Below, one piece after another: positions 11,701-22,333 of a stretch of DNA of 64,000 nt. The stretch covers positions 63,712 through 127,711 of the forward strand of contig CH003387.1 in NCBI GenBank assembly GCA_000149265.1, in the 5' to 3' direction. A program made the position numbers and the translations under genes. Source of the stretch: Ciona savignyi (taxonomy: Eukaryota; Chordata; Ascidiacea; Phlebobranchia; Cionidae). The notes beneath the pieces are model-generated. The model saw only the letters and a list, made by a program, of their open reading frames with translations. It was not told the DNA's origin and searched no databases. Each line of letters starts with the position of its first letter. The first letter of the stretch is position 1.

Positions 11701-14595
11701 GAGACTGAAATGCGAAAGAACAAACGAAATAAAATGGCAGGTAACTACTTTCAACTGTAAATCAATCTTAGCAATCTAATATTGGTATTTGCAAAAGCTT
11801 TTTAGTGATTCTTACCGTGTTTCCCTATTTTAAATATAAGCCAATTCAAAATCTTCAGTTCTACTGGGTTAACACAAACACGAAATCTTCCAAATACTTA
11901 TATTAGCTACCTGATTACCATATGTGTTTTATATTATATATTTTACTGCTTTTTGTCTCTTCATACTAAGGAAAACATTACATTGTTAACAGTTTTGTTC
12001 ATCCAAATGTGGGGTGCAAATTAATGTTAGTGACGTTAGTGTCCCTTAAGCATGACTCATCAATATTCTAGCAACAATATTTCCTACATGTTGTAATGTC
12101 ACATCATATTCGAAAAGGTTTATTTTTTTAAATATTTTATAATTAACAATTTGCGATCTTAAATTTTAAAAACCACTGTAAAATAGCTGTGAAACGGTGC
12201 AAAACATATTTTGTGTTGGATAAAATATTCAATTATGATTTGTATTCTGGTTCATAATTAATAACCAAAAAGTCAAGTTTGCTTGGAATTCTACACTTTC
12301 TGCACTTTGGATTAGTTTGTAGCAAAATTGCTCATAATATCAACAACAGGTTACGGATTACAATGAATCGAGTCGGAAATTTGAGACTCGGGAATGTAGT
12401 CTTCCTTTTTGGCTGGAAGACGACAACCCTGCCAAAGCTGTGCTTCATTCATCGAACAGGTACAGTATTTTATGGAAGTTTATAAGGTGCACTTTAAATC
12501 CTTTTGTTTCCACATAAATTGATTGTGCATCCTTTTCTTAGGTGCGCTGAATCAAGTACCGATAGTACTTTATTGCCTACACTCTGGCACCAATACTATT
12601 ATAATATAAATAAATCACCGCCTTACGTAATAAACTACTATACTGTAACATTGCGTCATATACCCCGGTGCGCCTTATGTATGGACATAAATCTAATCAA
12701 AGCAATTTATTGACAGTGCGTCTTATAGTAGGGAGCGTTTTATAAGTCGGTAAAATACGGTACTTGCATGTTTTCATGCAATAACTCAATAAATAAAAAT
12801 GTAAGATGGTGCTCATGGAAAAAATGCTTAAATATTGCAGGTGGTCTGAGAAAAAATATTAGATGTACTATATGATAACACTGAAAACTAATAAAACAAA
12901 TTTAGAATTTTGTGAAGGGAACTAGTTCGCCAAACAATTACAGAATTTAACAGAATTTATGAAAACTGGGAGAATGCATAATTCATTCTAAACCAATTTA
13001 CTGATAACACCACTTATCCAGAAAATAAATTAAATATTAAAGATGTTCTAGAAATATAAATAGTGTTGAACTAAAAAGAGTATGAATAGATTTTGACATA
13101 CAATAGAAAGAAAATACTTAACAATACAAAACATACCATTTGCTAAACTACAGATATAAGTATTATGAACTATGAAAGCAAATATTTATAAACCACATTT
13201 CAACATCAGATCATCGTTTACGAAAGGCGATCATCCTTATGCATTGTACACCGTGTATCTTGTGATTATCAAGGATTTCACAATCAACGATGACGCAGAG
13301 TTATATGCCACCGGCAAACACAACTGGGCTACACCCTCAAAATACCAGGTGACTTTTTTTGCAAGTATAAAAATATATCCTACATATATAAGATTGTAAA
13401 TGTAAACTACAATATTATGTAGAATATATTGTGAAGAATATACTATGTATATATATACTGTAAAATGCAATCTTATATATACATTTACAATCTTATATAT
13501 GTAAGTATATACTGTAAATGTTCTACATGATTCCAAGTTTCATGTCCTGTGGTATATGTAGAATATACTCTTGTAAATGATAAAAATATATTCTACATAT
13601 ATAAGATTGTTAATTGCATGGGTGGCTATAGAATACCCCACTTCACCATCAACAAGGGTCCCTTATATCTTCAAATTGTCTTTATAATAACATGTTTGTA
13701 AAAGAACCTTATATTCCTATGGTCAGCAATTTTCAAGAGTGCACATTTATTTCCTTTTATTGTCGCGCTGCCTTTTTCTTGTGTTATTATGTTATTGTAA
13801 CCATTATATGCTATGACTGAAATGTTTGCCCCAAACAAAAAAGTTATGACTTAAAAACTAGTTCTGCAATGTTACCAAACATAGATGTAGTGGGTGACAT
13901 GGATGAAACTGTGGCTTTTAAATTCAAACTATGATACCTCTTTCGTTAAATATCTGCTAGAAACATTTTTAACACAAAATTTAATATTACAACCAACAAC
14001 CCCATTCACACAACTCCACACAGCTTTACATCGGGTCATCAAGCACAGGAGTGATGTTCAAGTTCCAGCACGGAGATTATTCTCACTGCCACAGGACGAG
14101 AACGGTGTTGCAAGAAGCTGCCGATCTGCGACATTTTCGATGCTACCAAGGGTGTGACCTCATAGAGGTGAATATGATGTAATAATAGATGGTTTATTTC
14201 TGTTTAAAATATGTAATGCAATTAAAATGGCTGTCTTTATTATTCAGGTTTAAACTACCAAAACAATTGCATAAGGAAAAGTGGTAGCTTAATATTGACC
14301 TGACCTAAATGCCATTCAATTACAGTCGTTAAAATCTCTACTTGCTTATTAGGGCCTATTTATTCCATATCTATGTCCAAGTATGGATAACAAACAGTTG
14401 CAAATACAATTCGCAGGCAAACTTGGCACTTTCATGGATTCGCCAACAACCACGAGCGATATTCGTTTTGAATTCGTTCCTGGCACAAAGTATGTCCAGT
14501 CTGTCCCTTCAGAAGAAGAAACCGTTTCACGACAAAATGCTGGCGCTGCACGGCCACCTTGCGGAGGGGAGAAAACTGGGCGGGGATTTGTTTGA
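5754..14595 (+). CDS. Uncharacterised 670-residue protein, 14 exons
   Basis: Exons: 5754-5911, 6455-6521, 7181-7250, 7542-7724, 8220-8330, 8871-9036, 9341-9519, 9921-10085, 10493-10623, 11594-11740, 12350-12459, 13210-13348, 14024-14167, 14353-14595. Every phase closes and the sum is 2,013 bases. Roughly the first 200 residues are hydrophilic and probably disordered. Residues about 210-370 look helical (LLLQLKKIRSRAAKLYNRIQ and following). The C-terminal 300 residues are rich in Trp, Tyr, Gly and beta-type runs, with motifs such as KLWVRWGTP, LPFWLEDDNP and DIRFEFVPGTKY. No signal peptide or membrane segment is seen. I cannot name the family. The exon starting at 9921 was chosen over the stronger-looking acceptor at 9889 because only 9921 keeps the frame. 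The last exon also has a second open frame, but only the frame entered from 14353 continues phase 0. Confidence 0.85.
8500..8789 (+). mobile_element. hAT MITE, 290 bp, 8-bp target duplication gtttaaac
   Basis: The ends are AAGGGGTCGGCCACTTGCGG and, inverted, CAGGGCTCGGCAACC, flanked on both sides by gtttaaac (8492-8499 and 8790-8797). It lies in intron 6 of the 14-exon gene and has no coding capacity. An eight-base duplication and a CAGGG-type terminus are characteristic of the hAT superfamily. Confidence 0.88.
10364..10386 (+). other. Possible alternative terminal exon
   Basis: A good acceptor (tttttctatccacag) ends at 10363. Joined to the donor at 10085 it adds seven codons (ETTRRNV) and a TGA. 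This would end the protein after about 373 residues, before the Trp-rich C-terminal region. The main transcript probably skips it to 10493. Confidence 0.3.
10864..11545 (+). repeat. 109-bp minisatellite built from a SINE 3' module
   Basis: Six to seven head-to-tail units start at about 10864, 10972, 11081, 11190, 11299, 11408 and 11516. Each carries ctgtaatagctccagcaact, gaggtgtcttacgatacccg and ggcttcccacccacgaggat in that order. These blocks align in order with the last ~110 bases of the tRNA-derived SINE copies (ctgcaatagctccggtaac, gaggtgatctgac, ggttttcccattcacgggga). The array lies in intron 9 of the 14-exon gene and stops about 50 bases before exon 10. Outer units are more diverged than inner ones. 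Confidence 0.9.
12463..12760 (+). mobile_element. pogo/mariner-type MITE at a splice donor, TA duplication
   Basis: The ends CAGTATTTTATGGAAGTTTA and, inverted, CCGTATTTTACCGACTTATA form about 28 bases of imperfect inverted repeat flanked by TA on each side (12461-12462 and 12761-12762). It has no coding capacity. The left TA forms positions +2 and +3 of intron 11 of the 14-exon gene, so the donor GTA survives the insertion. Confidence 0.82.
13365..13615. repeat. AT-rich block of direct and inverted repeats
   Basis: The phrase tacatatataagattgt occurs near 13380 and 13596, and its inverse complement (acaatcttatatatgta-like) occurs in between. The block lies in intron 12 of the 14-exon gene. 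It may be an old short inverted-repeat element, but no target duplication could be assigned. Confidence 0.5.
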
Positions 14596-17229
14596 CATGA
14601 GATTTGGCATGAACGGTTTGTCAACTATCCCAACAGATGAATAACTCAGCCAATAACAAAACACAACTTGCAAAATTTAGTATCCCAATCACCCATCGAA
14701 GCTTATTTAAAAGCAACAAACAATAAACCTGTTTTAAATAACCCAACAAGTTGTTGTAAGTATAAGAACTTCATTGGATTTTTTGATGATTCCAAAAAAG
14801 AGATTTTGATGTTAATTGTCCTGATTTAACATGTGACATGAAAGATATAAATTATTTGATTAACAATCATGGAAATTCCAAAACAACCATTTAAACACAA
14901 TCTAATGCGTCCTTAATAAGGTATATTTTATAAAAATCTGTGTTTTCACTGATTTTTCACAAAAAAGAAAGTTTTCATAAATCTACACCGGTATGCTTTA
15001 GCTGCCGACCGTTAATATTTTCAATTGATATAAAACAATTAATTATTATGCCATATAATTAGCTTAACTATGTAAATCATTGACTTACAGTTTATAAATA
15101 AACAAGTGCTGATTTGATTTAGTTATTGACCACTGATTATTTTACTCATATGGACTTTTTTACTCGAGACAAAATTTACTTCAAAATTTCAATTTTCTTT
15201 TTCTGAATTAATATACTTCCACTGTACAATTCCTATTCGTAATAAAAAATAAAAGTGAAATTTACAACGACAAAAAATTACTAAGAAATCTACAGAGTTT
15301 TTAAACATCTAAAACAAAAACAGAAAATAAAATTTATTTTGTCATTCCTGTAAGTTTTCCAAATCGATGATGACTGTCACGAAAAGGACAAAGATGAAAG
15401 ACAGATGTCTAAGCTCGTCGATAAATAAAATACATCAGGATCAGCACCGTGCAGCACAGGCAGCTATTAAATCTAAACACTTAGTTTAGACTGCAAAATT
15501 ACTGTATACTACATCCTATCAGAAATTAAGTGTAAAAGCAACTGTTACAATGCAAGACAGAGATTTGAAGAAACTAGGATAATGTGTACCAAACTGGCAA
15601 AACACACTCACAAAATAAAATTCTACTGGTTACAAAGACTTCAGATGCACATGGACTTAATGTACAAAACACACATGCATACAACACAATAATGCACCAG
15701 AGTACAACCCACCACTTCTTTTTATGGAAAAAAACATGAATACAGTGGATTTGTAAATCTTGTTACAGATATGGATGGAAACCTTATATTTTTATCTGCT
15801 TACATGTGCAAATATTATCTGCCTATTTAAATGAATGAAAGCTTGCCAACTTGGCAACAGAAACCATGGTGAAAACAGTTTCTAGATATTAGTGACATAC
15901 ATAAATATGATACAGTAAGTTTCATATCCTTAAGACATGGGTGAACACTGAACATATACCACTTATGCTCATAGGCGGATAGTTTTAAAATGTCGCAGGG
16001 TTGCGAATGCAACGAGTAGATGGGTTCGGCGGCATTCTTCCCCGGGAAATTTTTGTTAATTTTAACACTTAAATTAGACGTTTTAAATGCGTTTACGCCC
16101 GTTGAAAAAATGTCTGATTTAGAATGAAATACACGCTTAGGTTGCTCTAGGTTAAAATAATTACAATGTGTTTCATTTCCGCTTTCTGCGTCACCTTTAT
16201 TTACTTGCCCTTAAAAGGTCAACTGTAATCTGCACTCTTTAATAATCCGCCGATCAAAGGAACAAATACCGCCACGAGTTGCGGTTGCTTACTATAATTG
16301 CAACATTTTAAGAAAGCGTAATTTAGTCAAGGTTCAGATTTCGAGATATAAATATTTCTAGAATTGGTTTAAACGACCGTTGTGCGATTTGTTCTATCAA
16401 TATTTATTATCGGGTCTAATAGGTTATTATGATTCTGTTTATTAATTCGATGCTTTTTTTTAAACGGCCCTGTTACGATACATAGTATTACTTTGGTTGT
16501 AATACGTAATATTGAGTTAAAAATCAAACAATCTACTTGTGAATGGTTGCGTATATTATGTGACAATCAAACAATCGACGTGTGAATGGTGTTATGTATA
16601 ATTGAAGTTTATAAACTAACTATGCTTATCTGTTTTGTTGTTGGCACAAACGCGTTAAATAAAAACAACGCAATTACGACAAATTAAATGTGGTTGGTAA
16701 AGTAACCTTTCGAAATAATAATGAACGCGGCAACGGTTATAACTACAAGTAGACTAACGTAAAAGACATGGAGTTGCCGAAAATATTTAAAACGTTCAAA
16801 AACGTTTTTTTTAATTATCGAATTTTAGCCTCCAAATTCCAAGGGTTGCCTGGCAACCCCGTAACTCGCCGCCCCTGCTTATGCTACCTACTTGGTTTAT
16901 CTGTTACCAGATGTAGGTTCAGGCATAGATTATGACAACTTACAATTTTACAGAGTAATATGGAAGGAACTCAAATTGTAAGTAACGAACCACTAAAAAA
17001 ACCAACCATCTTATGTGTGCGAACCTTTTAATCATAAGAGTTCAAGTGTGAGAAATTAAATATAATAAAAGCAATGTTTTTGCATCATGTTTAACAGAAC
17101 AATAGCTCCAGTAATCAGATTGCTTCAGTAAACCACCTTACAACTGCCTGTGCAATAATGCACCTCAGTGCTTTTTCATTCCCAGTGATAAATATTAATT
17201 TGTTAACCAAATAATTAACAACCACTTAC
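14596..17229. other. Intergenic between convergent genes; one hAT element
   Basis: This is the 3' flank of the 14-exon gene and the expected downstream region of the CMSS1-like exon on the other strand. Apart from the hAT element at 15970-16877 I see only AT-rich DNA and isolated short frames. A short open stretch at about 15363-15426 ending in TAA lacks a convincing acceptor and is not called. Confidence 0.5.
15970..16877. mobile_element. Non-autonomous hAT element, 908 bp, target duplication cttatgct
   Basis: It begins CATAGGCGG and ends CCGCCCCTG, flanked by perfect cttatgct (15962-15969 and 16878-16885). Its 5' and 3' portions match the ends of the longer element at 50249-53402, including gccgatcaaaggaacaaata and aagggttgcctggcaacccc. 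It is therefore an internally deleted relative of that transposase-bearing element. No open frame is retained. Confidence 0.88.
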
Positions 17230-17308
17230 AGGATGGGGAATTCCCTGTGACATCATCACCTTCAGAACCATCTTTTTCCCACCAATCTTCATTTAAATCA
17301 TCAGCCAT
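17230..17308 (-). CDS. CMSS1: CMSS1-like first coding exon
   Basis: On the reverse strand an ATG at 17308 opens 26 codons beginning MADDLNEDWWE, followed by a good donor (T/GTAAGTGG) with phase 1. Human CMSS1, a small-subunit ribosome-biogenesis-linked protein, begins with the very similar MADDLGDEWWE. Only this exon was found. The rest should lie at lower coordinates on the same strand, but no matching exon is visible down to 14.6 kb, so the gene may have long introns, be divergent, or be truncated. The assignment rests on about eleven residues. Confidence 0.5.
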
Positions 17309-18012
17309 TTTGAATACAAAGTAAATACGTCAATATTATTTAACTTATTTCAATTTCACATTCACAAAACCTTCACTATGCTGAAATTACATCAGTTTGT
17401 AGAGGGTTTTGCAACAATTACTCACTTATAAAAAATGGTTTTCAGAACAAACGAATTCGAAAAAGGTTATATTTCTCCATGAAATTTATCAAACTAATAC
17501 AATGAAAGTTGAATATTATTAAGCGATTCCGGTAAATATAGTATTTATTTTATTTTCTATCCCTCTGATACAAATTAGTGTACCGGTAAGGGCAAATCAG
17601 AATTGTAAATATATTTTTTTAAATTCATACTTTAACTAGATTTTAAAAAATTGAAAAAAAAACAACACATAAAACATAAATTACATTCATAAGAGGGAAC
17701 AGTGTAACAGAAAATCAAACATTAAATTATGGCACAAATGCATGGACAGATATGTTTAAACACCAGAATGGTCATCCACAGTAATCTATTGCTATGTACT
17801 AAATGTTTTACAATTTTACTTTTTCATTTATTATTTAAATCCTTAATGCAAGAGCTGTCAGACACTTTGCACAAAGACAAAACAATATGCAAGTAGATAA
17901 ACGAAGATGTACCCAAATCCTAACTTAATATTTTTATAGTTTAAGATGTCTCTTTTACAAACAAATTTGCATAAGTTTACATTGAACAATATTTGCAGTA
18001 TAAGAAGTGACA

Positions 18013-18213
18013 TTAATCTGAGTCAGAATTCTTATTTCCACTTTTCTTCCACGAATAAAGTTCTGTGTGAAGCTCCCCCTTCTGTGGTGGGATATCAGGG
18101 ATGGAGAGATCAGGTTGGTACCACGAATGAACAACTTGTGAACCCACCACCATCGCCAGCATTGAAGATCCAAGCGTCTTCAAGTAGTAACCCCATGATA
18201 CGCCGTAAGGCAT
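18013..18213 (-). CDS. UQCC6: Complex III assembly factor 6 (BRAWNIN/C12orf73 homologue)
   Basis: A single-exon 66-residue protein. An N-terminal hydrophobic helix (about residues 6-27, with YLK and SSMLAM) is followed by VVHSWYQPDLSIPDIPP and KGELHTELYSWK. This closely follows vertebrate BRAWNIN (YLK, SLLAM, EVVHRYYRPDLTIPEIPP, RGELKTEL). UQCC6 is an inner-mitochondrial-membrane micropeptide needed for early assembly of ubiquinol-cytochrome c reductase. Length agrees with the family (about 71 in human). It lies 247 bp downstream of UQCC5 on the same strand. The nearest AG upstream of its ATG is at 18273-18274, so any splice or trans-splice acceptor lies at least 59 bases upstream. A TTTATT (AATAAA on its strand) occurs near 17829. 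Confidence 0.92.
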   Translation of the reverse strand: MPYGVSWGYYLKTLGSSMLAMVVGSQVVHSWYQPDLSIPDIPPQKGELHTELYSWKKSGNKNSDSD

Positions 18214-18460
18214 GATTGGAATATGTAGGTTTCCACAGAAAAGTACAGTAATAAATCCAATTTAAAAGTTCCCTAGTACATGAACAGAGAATTGCTTCAA
18301 ATCAGTTTCGAATAGCACAAAATGTAGAACAAAATTTCCTAACACTTTTTAAATTCAAAAGACTTTTAAAGAAGATTAATTTTTAGGGAAATATATTTTG
18401 AATTTGGTAAAAGAGATAAAATTAGACTTTGCGTATGATTTGGATAAATGAAAAAACAAA

Positions 18461-18745
18461 TTAATAAACTTTTTCAGCCTCCTTTGCTTTCAAGTTCTCC
18501 TTCGCTTGCAAAAGTTGTTCGGAATATCCTTCTTCTTTTAGTCGTTGCCTGTAAGCTCTTTCTGATTGGTTGCGTCTCCAAACGTCGTAAAATGTTTCAC
18601 CTTTGCCCGCAGCAGGAACTTTTATCATCACCCACTCGATGGCACCACCAATGGTGAAGAAAAGCGGAACAAACTTGTATGGACTCTTGCCTTTGATCGG
18701 GTATAAATATAGAAAGGTTTGGATTAACCGACTAAAAATATTCAT
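18461..18745 (-). CDS. UQCC5: Complex III assembly factor 5 (SMIM4 homologue)
   Basis: A 94-residue single-exon protein. Residues about 23-42 form one membrane helix (KFVPLFFTIGGAIEWVMIKV), followed by GETFYDVWRRNQSERAYRQR. Human SMIM4/UQCC5 has FLPFFFVLGGTMEWIMIKV and ETFYDVYRRKASERQYQRR in the same order, so the identification is strong. The protein is an inner-membrane micropeptide acting in cytochrome b/complex III assembly. The C-terminal 20-odd residues (KENLKAKEAEK) extend beyond the human protein. The ATG is two bases after a splice acceptor. It is the upstream member of a same-strand pair with UQCC6. Confidence 0.93.
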   Translation of the reverse strand: MNIFSRLIQTFLYLYPIKGKSPYKFVPLFFTIGGAIEWVMIKVPAAGKGETFYDVWRRNQSERAYRQRLKEEGYSEQLLQAKENLKAKEAEKVY

Positions 18746-18760
18746 TTCTAAAATTAAAAA
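18746..18760 (-). promoter_or_regulatory. Splice acceptor two bases upstream of UQCC5 start (possible trans-splice site)
   Basis: On the reverse strand the sequence reads gctttttaattttag then aaATG. Such a position fits addition of a spliced leader in tunicates, or a conventional 5' UTR intron. Confidence 0.5.
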
Positions 18761-21700
18761 GCATTTCTTGCCTAAAGGTTGACCTTTAAATTTATTAGAT
18801 TTGGATGATTTTTGTCATTCAGTATTCTGGTTGACAGGACTACATAATGAAAGAGGTTGTTTCAATATTTAAAATATTTAATACAAGTAAAAAAGGTGGT
18901 TTTGTTCAACTACACTTTGTATTTTTCAAATATATTCTACTTAAATCAGAGATGATAATGCTGTTTTATAAAACTAGTTTTCACAAATAATAAGGGAACT
19001 TAGAAACGATTGCTTTTCTGATTTCCTTTACACTTAATATTGTTGTGCATTTTCTTCTTAAAGCATTAGCAACGTAAAACCAAAAAAAATAATTGAACTT
19101 AAACTAAAAATCACCGCAACATAATAATAAAGCCGGCATGTGCGCACACTTGTTAACGTCGGTAACCCTGGTGACAGAGGTAGAAATCAATGTGTGAATT
19201 AAACAATTTTATCGTTTTCCTAATGTTAAGGGGCGTCTTGTTAAGAAGATGTTTTGTTTATTAAATATAAAGTCTTAAAAGTGTTTATTTTATGTTATTA
19301 TATACATTGAGATAGTATATTTAATTTTCAAATACAACTTAACCTACGAGGGTTAAAGTATTTATTATAATAAGTTGGTGCAGAGAGGGAAATCCCCTAC
19401 AATTACAGGTTGGCAACAGAGGTCAGGTGAGTTTGCCCCTTCTCTATTTCGTCAGGCTATTTCATACTTTTCTAAAAAGTAGTTTACTTTCCCAAGTTAT
19501 ATTAAATATATTAAAATCAAGGGTGGACCCAGGTTATTTTGGGTAGGTTTAAAAAACAAACACTATAAGAGCAATGTCTTGGACATAAGATAAGATGTTT
19601 ATCGTCGTAAATGGTAAAAGGCGAAGGAGTGTTATCACACGGGTAATTGTAAGATAGTCTTGTGCAAACTTCGTATTACCGGAGCTATTGCAGTTTGTTT
19701 CTGTAAAAGACGACGTACTAACCAACCAAGCTAATCGGCTGGACAAGATATTAGTAATCATTCCTATATTGATTATATGTACGTTATTTGTTTAGAACTT
19801 CCGGGTTGATAATTAGGATAGGATATTCAACTTTATCCCCGTGAATGGGAAAACCAAGGGGGTTAACACACGGGCAATCGTCAGATCACCTCGCGCCCAT
19901 CGTCGGGTTACCGGAGCTATTGCAGTGTGTTGTATATAATAGAAACGTTCCTTCAATTTGGTAAAACCCATTAATCCGCTGGGTTCAGGCAATGTCCGTA
20001 AAGTGCCTTGCCCAAGGACACAACCGACTAGCTAGCGATCAGTTTCGCCCCTACAACCTTTCGATTGAAAGGCGACGCACTTAACCGTTAGACCAACGGG
20101 GCGGGCGGACTTGGATATTAATAGCGTGTTGTTCTTCAGGTAGGCTTCCATTGGACTACAGAGAGACACACACTAAATATATATTTTGTTATATAAAAAA
20201 CAACGAGTAAAAAATAATATGAATATACATACCTATAAAATTTGTGTGACATAAAATAGAATTTATAAAAAAATGCATTAAGTTTAAATTAGTCAGGGAG
20301 AGGGTGAGCCCGGTCTAATGAGATTGAGATTGACCTGGTCGCGTCCGTGTAGTTGCTGTGGGTGGAATTTTATCAGGGAACAGTGAGAGAGTCCAACTAG
20401 GACTAGGGTCGCTGGGGCAAAGGAAAGTGGTTTAAAGAATACATTTAAACTATGTAGCTTTATTCAGAATTTCTTTAACGTAGATGGTATTGTCTAAAAG
20501 ATGTTATTATCTAAAAGTATTTATATATTTAGTGAATTCCACCATTTATGTATTTTTGTGCGGATTATATTCGATTGTGTTAAAAGAAAACTATGCCGCA
20601 AAGATATATGCAGGCCTTTTCCCTGTGGCTTGGCTCGTGAATCGGCTTTAATCTTCGCACCAGACTAGATGCTTTTAATCTAATCTGCTTCCTCACGATA
20701 CTATGGGATCGTTGACGTATAAATTGCCACATTTTATTTTTGTAGAGTAGGCCTATATCGAAAACGTGTTATAAATAATGGCCTGCTATAAGGAGACGCA
20801 GCTCCAGGCATGTCTAACCTAAACTGTGTATGTTTTACTATTTATTTTACAACAAGAATAAAAGAACCTTTCTTTAATTTTTTTGAATAGAGAGTCATAT
20901 CAGTTAAATACTGTTAGCCAGGGGGAATCGTCAGATACGACACTAAAAGCACTTATTAGACGAAGCTCCACTTGTATAAAATTTGAGTAAAAAATGCTTC
21001 GTGAGATTGTGTTCATGGGATGTCGTCTCAATTCATTTCACATCATTAAAAGATTGTACGGTGGTTTGGGCGTGTAATCGTGTTTCATTTTTATGTCTGC
21101 TATATTTGTTCGGCTTGACGCGTACTTATCCAATCAGTGTTTTTGTGTGTATTTATATATTTTAATGACATGTTTAAAATACTGGTTATTTTACCGTCTT
21201 TTTCATAATTTAATATTCAGGCATTAATCAATAAACTACATTCAGTTACACCACCTAGTTTAACGGGATACTTTTAATAGCTCACTGTATTGTCGAGTTG
21301 TTGATTATGAGGAAAACGCAATTTTGTAGACGCCCAGTGGTCAGATTAGCTCGCCGGGTTGTATATAATAGACATTTCATCAATTTTCTTAGCACACATT
21401 AGTCCACTGGGTTCAGGCGATGTCGGCTGAGTGCCTTGCCCAAGGACATAATCGAGCCACTGGATTTGAATATGTGATTCTTAAGCTGAAAGGAATCTGA
21501 AAATCCAACCAAGTTATTGGTTGTGGAAATAAAACTATACAATTCTGTCTTTGCTAACGCTGCTATGCGTACATTGCCTAAAAACTTAGTGGAATAATGG
21601 GTTCTACTGAAACGGTGGGCATCAAATAGTCTAACGATTGCCCGTGAGACAACGCTCCTTGTGTTTTCCCATTCATAGGAATAAAACATGGATATTCAGG

Positions 21701-22333
21701 TTTTACGACCACATAAGTATATATTATTCAATTGTTAAATTTTATTTTCAATGGCGTGCATTTTTCGTTTATTTCGTAAGTATAAGTGTCTTAAAATGTT
21801 ATTTTTTTAAAGAGCAAAAACAGAAAAACTATTATCCTATACAGTCCCTTTTTTCGGAAACCCAAGCTAAGTAACAAACAAAACACTGGAAAACAAATGA
21901 TACGAATTGTTAAATCATTTTATTAAACAATCTAGATGTAACGAGGTAAATGCATAATATTTAAAACCAAAACTCGTTGCCTGGTTAGTTTTAAATAATA
22001 AAAACGCCAAGTCATTATTAATTTGGACGGATCTGCACAGATTGATTCCACGTTCCTTAAGTGTTGATAAAGTAAACGAAATTGCATGGAACAATTAATT
22101 ATGTTGTGGCAATTACCTCGTATTCAAGACAGAAGATATATTTTGGTAAATAGTTACATCGCGGGAATTTACAGTAATGTAGATAGACTACGTTATTATT
22201 TGAGAGCTACGGTTTGTTTGTCTTAAAGTGCAACTGCATTAATTTGGCAAACGTATTATATACATTGAAGTAAACGTTACCACAAGTCATATCGCATCTC
22301 AGTTTTGTCCGCTACGATATCAGAATTTGTTTT
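18761..22333. other. Intergenic region with SINE copies
   Basis: No coding exon is supportable. It contains a weathered reverse SINE (19560-19745), the near-full reverse SINE at 19813-20107, two reverse SINE pieces at about 21345-21465 and 21595-21700, and a forward piece near 22500-22690. A relatively GC-rich 120-bp block at 20290-20410 is unassigned. Confidence 0.55.
19813..20107 (-). mobile_element. tRNA-derived SINE, near full length
   Basis: Read on the reverse strand it starts with a tRNA-like head (cccgttggtctaacggttaa is A-box-like, then cctttcaatcgaaagg, then a decayed B-box). It continues through ccttgggcaaggcactttac and cagcggattaatgggt and ends in gggataaag...gatatcctat. Copies with the same head are at 26222-26510 (reverse) and 37089-37386 (forward). 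Confidence 0.88.

Noticed and set aside
10964-11723. A ladder of overlapping 70-127-codon reverse-strand frames
   Set aside because: They are shifted readings of the 109-bp minisatellite (109 is one more than a multiple of three) and have no splice or start evidence.
14342-14644. 100-codon forward frame ending IPTDE across the last exon of the 14-exon gene
   Set aside because: Protein-like to the eye, but the phase from exon 13 enters the other frame at 14353, which ends at 14595.
15827-16012. 61-codon reverse frame MHSQPCDILK...
   Set aside because: It straddles the edge of the 15970 hAT element, so it is not an ancestral gene frame.
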